DNA from: a virus
DNA: 29,465 nt
IMG/VR virus record: IMGVR_UViG_3300009181_000253
Span: 1-29,465 of that record
Strand: one strand, 5' to 3'
Made by a program: the position numbers and the translations under genes. Within the stretch, counting starts at the first letter, position 1. Each line of letters begins with the position of its first letter. Positions 5,635-11,941 of the stretch are shown piece after piece. The notes under the pieces were generated by a model. It saw only the letters and a program-made list of their open reading frames with translations, was not told the DNA's origin and did no database searches.

Positions 5635-5648
5635 GACACTAGCACACT

Positions 5649-5855
5649 CTAGCGAATATCACCAGCCATTCGGCTGTTACCCCGCAAGCCAACCGGCGCA
5701 CAACTAACACGCCTAACCCGCCTCTGACGCAACACTCCAACGCCAACATACTTCGCCGCCACCTTAGCAGAGGGAACACTAGACAACCGCACAACACGAA
5801 ATACCTGCCCGTCAATCGTAACGGAAGGCTTACGGAAACCTTTTACGCTAGACAT
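5649..5855 (-). CDS. Hypothetical very basic protein (68 aa)
   Basis: A 68-residue protein begins MSSVKGFRKPSVTIDGQVF and is strongly positive, with an Arg-rich core (VLRQRRVRRVSCAPVGLRG). The first half looks like two beta strands. The charge suggests binding to nucleic acid, but no family motif is visible. Its start lies within the final codons of the 32-residue acidic gene upstream, and codon use matches the arm. The tRNA-like element follows 15 bases after its stop. Confidence 0.7.
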   Translation of the reverse strand: MSSVKGFRKPSVTIDGQVFRVVRLSSVPSAKVAAKYVGVGVLRQRRVRRVSCAPVGLRGNSRMAGDIR

Positions 5856-5946
5856 TCTCTGCCTCTACTTCCACCAAAAGGGACTCAATTAACGCCTCGA
5901 CCTCGGGCGTAAACACTTCCACCATATCATCATCATCATACAGCAT
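5848..5946 (-). CDS. Acidic microprotein (32 aa), first gene after promoters D/E
   Basis: A 32-codon gene begins MLYDDDDMVEVFTPEVEAL and ends ESLLVEVEAENV. It is very acidic, with a likely single helix. GAAAGG lies about eight bases before ATG 5946. It overlaps the next, strongly basic, protein by eight bases. The opposite charges of these two coupled products suggest they might bind each other, in the manner of a two-gene complex, but this is a guess from composition. Confidence 0.55.
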   Translation of the reverse strand: MLYDDDDMVEVFTPEVEALIESLLVEVEAENV

Positions 5947-6227
5947 TCTACTTGCCTTTCACTAGGGAATGGTGCGCCCATATTGCAATGGGACTAGCCG
6001 CGCTTGCCGCACCGGATATATCATCACCCACTAGGGTTTCACACTCATATGGCTACTAATAGGGTACGTTTAACAGGGTTACTGCCCGCGTTACCCGTTC
6101 GCCTATATAGGGAGGATAGCCTACCCGTTTCACTCATCACGATTGCGCCATACGCCTACCGTGCTAGTGACCTAGCGTCCTACTCTGCAGTGCGCTTCAC
6201 TTGCCGCCCTGCCTTGCTGATAGGTGA
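5947..6227 (-). other. Leader region between promoter D and the first early gene
   Basis: About 280 bases lie between the promoter D start and the acidic microgene. On the minus strand there are only tiny frames of 20-30 codons that follow each other with overlapping stops and starts (for instance one beginning MSETGRLSS), all with poor ribosome sites. No tRNA, riboswitch or terminator is recognised. It is richer in G+C than the AT-rich region to the right. A long structured leader or a run of micro-ORFs are both possible. Confidence 0.4.
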
Positions 6228-6256
6228 AATATGCCATGCCCGAAACCCAATGTCAA
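6228..6256 (-). promoter_or_regulatory. Promoter D, leftward
   Basis: Minus strand TTGACA (6256-6251), 17-base spacer, CATATT (6233-6228). The -10 runs into TTTCACCTATCA, the same 12 bases as at promoter C. A second -35-like hexamer, TTGACT, lies 18 bases upstream. It drives the first early block (5946, 5855, 5559), together with promoter E. Confidence 0.6.
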
Positions 6257-6269
6257 GGGGAATAGTCAA

Positions 6270-6288
6270 CCTTTACAAAATGCTTACA
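6270..6288 (-). promoter_or_regulatory. Tandem 11-bp-spaced box upstream of promoter D
   Basis: Half sites TGTAAGCATTT and TGTAAAGG lie on the minus strand with an 11-base period. The gap to the -35 is 13 bases, against four at A, B and C, a difference of about one helical turn, so the box would face the same side of the helix. Confidence 0.55.
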
Positions 6289-6291
6289 AAT

Positions 6292-6305
6292 CGAACAAGT
6301 GTTCT
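6292..6305. promoter_or_regulatory. LexA-type SOS box (GAAC-N4-GTTC)
   Basis: The 14 bases CGAACAAGTGTTCT carry the perfect inverted half sites GAAC and GTTC with four bases between, and match the Gram-positive/actinobacterial LexA (DinR) box at all but the last position. The box lies between promoters E and D, just upstream of D's tandem box, where a bound repressor could block transcript E or affect D. One copy was seen; a chance match cannot be excluded. Confidence 0.45.
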
Positions 6306-6341
6306 ATTCCTCTTTGATCTAAGAGAACGAACGGGCGAGCG

Positions 6342-6370
6342 CGAATAGCAGACCTCGACAACGTTGTCAA
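6342..6370 (-). promoter_or_regulatory. Promoter E, leftward, rightmost early promoter
   Basis: Minus strand TTGACA (6370-6365), 17-base spacer, TATTCG (6347-6342). The region before the -10 (GTCTGC) resembles promoter B (TGTCTGC) and A (TGTGC). It is in tandem with promoter D, about 115 bases upstream of it. A small inverted repeat (CTCTT/AAGAG) lies at 6312-6327, near the start of its transcript. Confidence 0.55.
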
Positions 6371-6379
6371 GAGCAATTA

Positions 6380-6398
6380 GGTAACAGAACGGTAACAG
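6380..6398 (+). promoter_or_regulatory. Tandem 11-bp-spaced GGTAACAG repeat next to promoter E
   Basis: GGTAACAG occurs twice, at 6380-6387 and 6391-6398, an 11-base period. GTAACAG also occurs in box A, but here the orientation relative to the promoter is reversed. The repeat ends nine bases from the promoter E -35. Confidence 0.45.
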
Positions 6399-6763
6399 TA
6401 ATGCTAATCGGCAGAGTAATAGCAGATACCCTCTGTTTACCCTGCAAATAAGCCAAGACAGCGATGTAGAGAGAATACAGGCTAGGGTACCTGTAAGCAT
6501 CGGAGAGCCTTAGAGGGCTGTTTCTGACGTTCTCACGGGGTATTGGTCACACGGCAACACTAACAACACTAAACAGAACCAAAGTGCTAAAGAATACAAC
6601 CACTACAATATACAATAGAATGGCTTAAACCCTAAGTAACAGAGAATAATAAGTAACGTATTTAATAAGATATACCTTATAGTTATGGTACTATAAAGAT
6701 ATAGTGTTGTAATTACCTTTACTATACGGCTGTTATATATATATATATATAGTATAGTAATAC

Positions 6764-6798
6764 TAGGCAAGGCGTTATATATATACAATCCTTGCCTA
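6764..6798. repeat. 9-bp inverted repeat with AT-rich 17-base centre
   Basis: TAGGCAAGG (6764-6772) and CCTTGCCTA (6790-6798) are perfect inverted copies. The 17-base centre contains TATATATA. This could be an operator, a cruciform or an origin element; it lacks a T tract on either side, so a terminator is unlikely. Confidence 0.5.
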
Positions 6799-7016
6799 AA
6801 TTGTATAAGCATACCAATAATGGCAATAAGCAAAAAAAAAGATGCGCCTATACGGTATATACCGGACACGAACCCCCGTTCAGCAGTGGTGATATATATA
6901 CAATGGACTGCATATAAATTTAGCACTTTATACTTTGATGTTACATTTTAGAGATTTGGTGCATTATTATAGGTAGAGGGTTATTTTTTTTTATTTTTGT
7001 TTGAGGATAGGGAGTT

Positions 7017-7154
7017 ATGTTTAATTCTAATGTGCAGCCTAAACGTGTTGTTAAGGAGCAGCGTAAGGAGTCTTGGTATTGTCATACTTGTGACTTGGAG
7101 CATCCGGCGTATTATTCTAAGTGTACTAAGTGTGGGGATCATCGTCCTCATTAA
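7017..7154 (+). CDS. Small zinc-ribbon protein (45 aa), first late gene
   Basis: A 45-residue protein begins MFNSNVQPKRVVKEQRKESW and then carries WYCHTCDL (20-27) and SKCTKCGDH (35-43): two CxxC knuckles, with cysteines 22, 25, 36 and 39, the layout of a zinc ribbon. The N-terminal half is basic. AGGGAG lies just before ATG 7017, and its stop overlaps the ribosome site (AAGGAG) of the terminase gene. Zinc ribbons bind nucleic acid or protein. At the head of a packaging operon it could help terminase or act in late transcription, but this is inferred from position. Confidence 0.7.
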   Translation: MFNSNVQPKRVVKEQRKESWYCHTCDLEHPAYYSKCTKCGDHRPH

Positions 7155-7163
7155 GGAGTTAGT

Positions 7164-8627
7164 GTGGCGGATTTTAGTGTTAGTAAAGGGGTTACGCTTG
7201 ATAAGGTAGCGTTGGCTGGTATGCTTGAGGCTTTTCCTGCTAAGTTTGGTTGGTTTCTTAGTGTGGGGTATCTTCCTCATTATTGGCAGACGTTGTTTCA
7301 TGCTAATAATAATGATGGTAGGCTTGTTAGGTTTAGGCACTTGGTGGCTGGTCGTCGTGGTGGTAAGACTCTTTCTGCTGCTTGGGAGGTTCTTTTTTAT
7401 TGTTTGTTTCCTGAGCAGTTTCATAAGGATTTGCATGGTACGGATCGGGATGATCCTTTGTGGGTGTGGGCTTTGTCTGCATCGTATAAGGTGGGTCGTC
7501 CTTCGTATCTTACTATGCGTAAGGTCATTAATGATGCTGGTTTGATCATTGGTAAGGATGTTAAGGAGAATCGAGGTGATCTTAGGTTCGAGTTTTCTAA
7601 TGGTTCTATGATTGAGTTCAAGTCGGCGGAGGATCCTCAGTCTCTTCGTGGTGCAGGCTTGGATATTCTTTGGATGGATGAGGCTGCTTTTATTAAATCA
7701 GACGAAGCGTGGCTGGTTACTCGCCCTTCACTCTCTGATAAGCAGGGTATGCTGATTACTACGACTACTCCTGATGGTAAGAACTGGTTTTATGACGAGT
7801 TTTGGGGTCCTGATGCTATGGCTGATGATCAGATTGGTCGTGTAGAGTACCGAAGTATTGATAATCCTTATTTTGCTAAGTCAGAATGGGAGTATGTGAA
7901 GCAAAGATACCATCCACTCTTGTTTAATCAGGAGTATTGTGCTGCTTTTGACTCTATGGCGGGTAGGGATTTGTCTGGTGAGTGGCTTAAGTACTATGAT
8001 AATAGTGATTTGAGGAATGATGAGGGACAACCGTTGAAATTGCGTCGTTATATGGGCGTGGATCCGGCTGTTAGTATGAGTGGGAAAGGCGACAGGTTCG
8101 TTATTAGCGTTGTTGGAGTATCTGACTCTAATCAAGTGTTCTTGTTGGAGCAGTACGCGGCGCGAATCCCATTTGCGGAACAATTGGAGAAAATTGAGGA
8201 GTATTATATTAATTTTAAGCCTGAACTCATCGGCATCGAGTCGAATGCTTATCAGGCCGCGCTAGTTCAGCAGGCTGAACGATTACCTTCAATGCCTCCT
8301 ATTGTTCCTATCTTCGCTAAGGGTAAAAAGTTCGAGCGTATCCTTGCGATGAGTCCTTTGTTTAGGATTGGTAAGATTAAAATTAAGAAGGATCATCGTG
8401 ATTTTATTGATGAGTGGATTAATTATGATTCTGCCATGAGTAAGCCTAAGGATGACTGTTTGGATAGTGTGGAGATTGCTCTTAGGTGTGCGGGAGCCTT
8501 GCTTGGGGATTATACTGTAACTGAAACTAGTAATAATAATCTGCCAGACTGGATTCTCTCTGATAGGCCGGGAGTGAACAAGAAAGAAAACAATATTTAT
8601 GATGATGTTATGGGGAGTGAGTGGTGA
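7164..8627 (+). CDS. terL: Terminase large subunit (487 aa)
   Basis: This is the DNA-packaging motor: an ATPase that drives DNA into the procapsid and a nuclease that cuts the concatemer. The Walker A motif AGRRGGKT is at 62-69, Walker B LDILWMDE at 166-173 (Asp172, Glu173) and the coupling motif TTTP at 200-203. The RNase H-like nuclease has Asp300 (GVDPA), Glu359 (IGIES) and Asp434 (DDCLDS). All expected catalytic residues are present and the length is typical. It starts at GTG 7164, nine bases downstream of AAGGAG. It ends in an overlap with the following small gene. Confidence 0.95.
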   Translation: MADFSVSKGVTLDKVALAGMLEAFPAKFGWFLSVGYLPHYWQTLFHANNNDGRLVRFRHLVAGRRGGKTLSAAWEVLFYCLFPEQFHKDLHGTDRDDPLWVWALSASYKVGRPSYLTMRKVINDAGLIIGKDVKENRGDLRFEFSNGSMIEFKSAEDPQSLRGAGLDILWMDEAAFIKSDEAWLVTRPSLSDKQGMLITTTTPDGKNWFYDEFWGPDAMADDQIGRVEYRSIDNPYFAKSEWEYVKQRYHPLLFNQEYCAAFDSMAGRDLSGEWLKYYDNSDLRNDEGQPLKLRRYMGVDPAVSMSGKGDRFVISVVGVSDSNQVFLLEQYAARIPFAEQLEKIEEYYINFKPELIGIESNAYQAALVQQAERLPSMPPIVPIFAKGKKFERILAMSPLFRIGKIKIKKDHRDFIDEWINYDSAMSKPKDDCLDSVEIALRCAGALLGDYTVTETSNNNLPDWILSDRPGVNKKENNIYDDVMGSEW

Positions 8628-8968
8628 ATAGTCTTATAGAGTTTAGTATTTATAGTAGTGGTGCTGATGCTATTACTGGGGAGCGTATCTTTCCGGGCGA
8701 AAGCGTTATAGATACTAATATTGCTAATGTGCCTGTTCCTTACATGGGGGACACGCTTACACGATTCGTTAAGGAGTCTACAATTGTTTGGTTGGCAGAG
8801 TCGGCAGGATACACTCTTACTAGAAGTAATGAGGGAGATCCTAGCGACACAGAAGATGTGGTTGGAGAAGATGCTAGTGTTGGAGGAGGAGAAACTCCGC
8901 TTGGATCGCCTCAGGATAGAGGGAGCAAGTCCTCTAACGGACGTACCGCTGGGACAGTTAAGGGTTGA
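8621..8968 (+). CDS. Hypothetical protein (115 aa) with overprinted C-terminus
   Basis: The frame begins MVNSLIEFSIYSSGADAIT (GTG at 8621 or 8624) with GGGGAG upstream, overlapping the terminase stop. Residues 1-70 look like a real domain, with a hydrophobic helix (TIVWLAESAGYTLTR). From about residue 70 it is low-complexity (EDASVGGGETPLGS) while a second frame is also open. I do not recognise it. Many podoviruses carry a small unknown protein between terminase and portal. A frameshift joining this frame to the next gene cannot be ruled out. Confidence 0.6.
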   Translation: MVNSLIEFSIYSSGADAITGERIFPGESVIDTNIANVPVPYMGDTLTRFVKESTIVWLAESAGYTLTRSNEGDPSDTEDVVGEDASVGGGETPLGSPQDRGSKSSNGRTAGTVKG

Positions 8969-9083
8969 TGAGGATCAGCAAGACGCTGATTGGGCATTAA
9001 AACAAGGAATCATTAGTCCTGCGGAATATAAAGAGTTACTTAGTACGGCTGGATTAGAACCTTCTGATCTAGAATTTGCTTAG
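8829..9083 (+). CDS. Small coiled-coil protein before portal (about 84 aa)
   Basis: This frame, +1 to the previous gene and overlapping it for 140 bases, begins MREILATQKMWLEKM. It has a strongly heptad-like helix (LEKMLVLEEEKLRLDRLR), and then a second helical part with ADWALKQGIISPAEYKELL. The start is uncertain: ATG 8829 has only a weak ribosome site, whereas TTG 8898 has GGAGGAGGAG at good distance and would give 61 residues without the coiled coil. The clean heptads favour the longer form. Its function is unknown; its end is seven bases before the portal ribosome site. Confidence 0.6.
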   Translation: MREILATQKMWLEKMLVLEEEKLRLDRLRIEGASPLTDVPLGQLRVDEDQQDADWALKQGIISPAEYKELLSTAGLEPSDLEFA

Positions 9084-9093
9084 GAGGCTACGG

Positions 9094-11433
9094 TTGCACG
9101 AGACTAGTACACAATTAGGAGACACAAATACTACTGGTTTTGCTCCGGCAACTAGTCTCGTTAGTCGTGTCGATGAACTACAGCGAGGCCGCGACCAGAT
9201 GGAACGCGCATGGAAAATTAACCTTAGTTTCTATAAGGGAAAACAATACGTCTTCTATAATAAGCGTACTCGCCGCATCGAGAGCCTAGCGACAGAAGAC
9301 GGAGATAAGCCACGCTATCGTGTCCGTATCGTAGCAAACCAGATTGCTCCTAATAGTATGGGATTGCTCGCCCGTCTTACGAAGAGCAAGCCGCAGTTTT
9401 TTGCTACTCCGACTAGTGCTGGGTATGAGAATCAGAAGGCTACTGAGGTGGCTGAGAATCTGTTGGATCATTGGTGGAATAAGTTTAGTCTTAGTGAGAA
9501 GCGTGAGGAGGCGATGCTTTGGAGTATCATTTGTGGTAACGGGTTTTGGAAGATTAGTTGGGATGATAAGGTTGGGTCTAGTATTAAGTTGATGCTTGAT
9601 CCTGTTAATGGTCAGCCTATTATTGATCCTCTTCTTGAGCGTTTGTTTCGTGAGAATCTTCAGAGTATGAATGTTCCTGAGGAGCAGTTTGAGACTGAGG
9701 TGTTTGAGGGTGATATTCGTGTTGATGTTATTAGTCCTTTTAATGTGTTTCTTGATGATTCTGCTCAGGTGTTTGAGGATTGTAAGTATGCTTTTTGTTC
9801 GCATCCTATGGGTGTGGAGGAGGTGTATAGTCGGTTTGGTGTGCGTTTGAAGGCTAATGCTATTAATCGTTATCCTGATGAGTCTCTTCCGGGTATGTAT
9901 TCGTTTTCTTCTGGGCAGACTAAGGAGAATGTGCGAGAGATTTTTTATGGTTATTTTGTTCCTACTGCTGCTAATCCTATGGGTAGGGTTGTTGCGTTTA
10001 CTAAGGCTCCTGATATTGTGTTGTATGATGTTCCTTGGCCTTATCCGTTTAACGAGTTGCCTTTGGTTAAGTTTCCGGGGTTGCGTATTCCGGGTCAGTT
10101 GTGGGATACGTCGGTTGTTGAGCAGGGTGTTCCTTTGCAGAAGGAACTTAATCGTACGCTTAGTCAGTTGATTGAGTATAAGAATTTGACGTTGAAGCCG
10201 CAGATGTTGGCTCCGGTTGGTTCTTTGCGTCAGCGTATGACTGATGAGCCGGGTGCTATCTTTGAGTATAATCCTGTGGCGGGTAAGGTGCCTGAGGCTA
10301 TTCCTATTCCGGGGTTGCCGAGTTATGTTACTCAGCATCTTCAGGATATGGGTCAGCGTTTGAAGGATGTGTTTGGTTTGACTGAACTTATGCAGGGTAC
10401 TGTGCCTCCTAATGTTGAGGCTGGTGTTGCTATTGATCTTCTTCAGGAGGCTGCTACTGATCGTTTGGCTCCTCAGATTCTTATGATGGAGAAGGCGTTG
10501 GAGCGGTGTGGTAACTTGATTCTTAATCTTGCTCAGAAGTATTATACTGAGCCTAGGCTTATGTTGCTTAGTGGTGGTGCTGGTTCTAAGCCTCGTGTGG
10601 AGCAGTTTGAGCACGCTGATATTCTTAGTGGTATTCAGATTCGTGTTGAGGCTGGTTCTGGTTTGCCGCGTACTCGTGCGGGTAAGCAGGCTCGAGTTTT
10701 TCAGATGCTTAATATGGGTTTGATTACTCCTAGTAAGGCGTATAAGTATTTGGATCTCGCTGACTTTAAGAATCTTCAGGCTCAGTTTCAGGCTGATGAG
10801 GATCAGGCTATGCGTGAGCATGATAAGTTGATTGATGGTATGATTGTTAATGTTAGTGCGGCTAATGCTGCTCAGGCTGAGTTAATGAATCAGGAACAGA
10901 ATCCTGAGTTTGATCCTGAGACTGGCGAGCCGGTTCAAGCGGATCAAGATTTGTTGCAGCAGAGTATGGATGCTGGGTTGCAGCCTTTGACGTTTGAGAA
11001 TAAGACTACGCATTTGGAAACGCATGGTGCGTATATGAAGTCGCAAGAGTTCGAGTTGCTTCCTCCTGATATTCAGGCTAGGTTCTATAAGCATTTTGAG
11101 TTGACGCAGCAGGCTATTGCGGCTGAGTCTAATCCGCCTGTTGAGCCGCCTCGCGTGTCGCTTCAGTTGCGTGGTGCTGTTGGGCCTACGGTTGGTTCGA
11201 AGATGCTTAATCAGGCTGGTGTGGATAATGTTACACCTGAAGAGTTGTTGGAGCCTCCGCTTGATACGGTGGTTATTGATAATAAGGATAAGCCTAATGC
11301 TGGTGATGAGACTGCTATGGATCAATCTAAGATTCAGCAGGACTTGCTTAATAAGATTATGGAGCAGGATATGATGAATTCTCAGAAGCAGCGGTTTGCT
11401 ACCTTGGAGGAGGCGCGAAAGGTTGGCTTCTAG
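9094..11433 (+). CDS. Portal protein (779 aa)
   Basis: This is the dodecameric vertex protein through which DNA enters and leaves the head. The N-terminus has the portal pattern of a helix followed by WKINLSFYKGKQYVFYNKRT. Further on are WWNKFSLSEKREEA, a KISWDDKVG strand, VDVISPFNVFLDDSA, and a long helical C-terminus rich in Gln and Asp/Glu. The size is near P22-like podovirus portals (about 700-800 residues). TTG 9094 is taken as the start because TTAGGAGG lies at ideal spacing; an in-frame TTG at 9076 lies on the ribosome site itself. It is followed by the HTH gene with a short overlap. The 5' end (to about 9390) has a different third-base choice from the rest. Confidence 0.9.
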   Translation: MHETSTQLGDTNTTGFAPATSLVSRVDELQRGRDQMERAWKINLSFYKGKQYVFYNKRTRRIESLATEDGDKPRYRVRIVANQIAPNSMGLLARLTKSKPQFFATPTSAGYENQKATEVAENLLDHWWNKFSLSEKREEAMLWSIICGNGFWKISWDDKVGSSIKLMLDPVNGQPIIDPLLERLFRENLQSMNVPEEQFETEVFEGDIRVDVISPFNVFLDDSAQVFEDCKYAFCSHPMGVEEVYSRFGVRLKANAINRYPDESLPGMYSFSSGQTKENVREIFYGYFVPTAANPMGRVVAFTKAPDIVLYDVPWPYPFNELPLVKFPGLRIPGQLWDTSVVEQGVPLQKELNRTLSQLIEYKNLTLKPQMLAPVGSLRQRMTDEPGAIFEYNPVAGKVPEAIPIPGLPSYVTQHLQDMGQRLKDVFGLTELMQGTVPPNVEAGVAIDLLQEAATDRLAPQILMMEKALERCGNLILNLAQKYYTEPRLMLLSGGAGSKPRVEQFEHADILSGIQIRVEAGSGLPRTRAGKQARVFQMLNMGLITPSKAYKYLDLADFKNLQAQFQADEDQAMREHDKLIDGMIVNVSAANAAQAELMNQEQNPEFDPETGEPVQADQDLLQQSMDAGLQPLTFENKTTHLETHGAYMKSQEFELLPPDIQARFYKHFELTQQAIAAESNPPVEPPRVSLQLRGAVGPTVGSKMLNQAGVDNVTPEELLEPPLDTVVIDNKDKPNAGDETAMDQSKIQQDLLNKIMEQDMMNSQKQRFATLEEARKVGF
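9098..9161. repeat. 11-bp inverted repeat at the portal start
   Basis: ACGAGACTAGT (9098-9108) and ACTAGTCTCGT (9151-9161) are perfect inverted copies with a 42-base centre, beginning just after the portal start codon. The RNA could form a hairpin that affects translation of the portal gene. Confidence 0.4.
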
Positions 11434-11938
11434 GACAGAGTGGACGGATGAGGCGAAGGCACAGATTTATGTGCAGTGGGTTGCGAATGATCGTAATGTT
11501 CGTAAGACTTCGCGCGAGTTTGGTATCCCTCATGGGACGCTGCGTTATTGGACTAAGGAGTGGGAGGCGAATGGTCCTCCTACAGAGTTGAATGATATTA
11601 TTGCAAACGATGCGTATGAGTTTGTGCATCACGCTAATCGGGTACGCGAACAGGCAATGCTTAAGTTAGAGGAACTTATTCCTCAGGCAGAATCAAAGCA
11701 ATTGTCTGCAATCGCTACTGTGGTTGGTATTATGGATGATAAGATTCGTCTTGCGTCCGGTCTTGCTACGAGGCGTACGGAGAATACTTATGTGCTTCCT
11801 AGTCAGAGTGATGTTAAAGAACTTATGGGTGCGTTTGTTGAAGGGCTTATTAGTGCGGCAGATGATCGTGCTAATGAGGTTATTGATGTTGAAGTTGTGG
11901 AGCAACCCGATTTGGGACTCCCTAAACCCAAGGAGTAG
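11423..11938 (+). CDS. HTH protein, candidate terminase small subunit (171 aa)
   Basis: The N-terminal region (about 5-50) is a homeodomain-like helix-turn-helix: EAKAQIYVQWVANDRN followed by KTSREFGIPHGTLRYWTKEWE. The middle is helical, and VVGIMDDKIRLASGLATRRTE (about 105-125) matches a pattern common in terminase small subunits (an Asp-Lys-x-x-Leu-x-x-Gly helix end). The C-terminus is acidic. Terminase small subunits recognise the packaging site and load the large subunit. The usual place is just before terL, so this position after portal is unusual. TTG 11423 is chosen because GGAGGAGG lies nine bases upstream; the frame overlaps the portal end. An alternative is a DNA-binding regulator. 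Confidence 0.55.
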   Translation: MASRTEWTDEAKAQIYVQWVANDRNVRKTSREFGIPHGTLRYWTKEWEANGPPTELNDIIANDAYEFVHHANRVREQAMLKLEELIPQAESKQLSAIATVVGIMDDKIRLASGLATRRTENTYVLPSQSDVKELMGAFVEGLISAADDRANEVIDVEVVEQPDLGLPKPKE

Positions 11939-11941
11939 ATA

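Larger units (their letters stand above)
6371..7016. other. Divergent intergenic region, AT-rich, no gene seen
   Basis: About 650 bases separate the leftward early arm from the rightward late arm. The left third holds the box at 6380-6398 and a short direct repeat CAACACTA at 6555-6562 and 6564-6571. From about 6590 the sequence is very AT-rich, with an alternating TA tract (6734-6751), a second TATATATA tract at 6776-6785 and another at 6891-6899. A run of nine A lies near 6831. T tracts at 6982-6998 lead into the first late gene. One 9-bp inverted repeat and a 12-base palindrome (CGGTATATACCG, 6853-6864) are present. Apparent frames on both strands have unnatural composition. Late promoters and possibly a replication origin are expected here, but I could not fix a rightward promoter. 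Confidence 0.6.

Noticed and set aside
5594-5640. Attachment site (attP) made of a tRNA 3' end
   Set aside because: Flanks do not form an anticodon arm, and no integrase gene is in the window, so a minihelix is the simpler reading.
5947-6227. Chain of 20-30 codon frames in the early leader
   Set aside because: No convincing ribosome sites or composition; noted only as part of the leader.
6004-6348. 114-codon plus-strand frame opposite the early leader
   Set aside because: No ribosome site, wrong codon use, antisense to the leader of promoters D and E.
6273-6500. 75-codon minus-strand hydrophobic frame overlapping promoter E and the LexA box
   Set aside because: It crosses a promoter, has no ribosome site, and its codon use does not match the early genes.
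6506-6525. Possible terminator hairpin (AGCCT/GGGCT followed by GTTTCT)
   Set aside because: The stem is only five pairs with one G-U and the T run is too short.
6853-6900. tRNA-like T-arm (minus strand GGTTCGTGTCC)
   Set aside because: The loop lacks the conserved A58 and no five-pair stem or acceptor can be made.
9286-10821. Long open frame on the minus strand (over 500 codons) opposite the portal gene
   Set aside because: It arises because portal codons mostly end in T or G and seldom use TTA, CTA or TCA, which would create antisense stops. Its product has a meaningless Lys/Arg/Ile/Asn/Leu/Thr composition.
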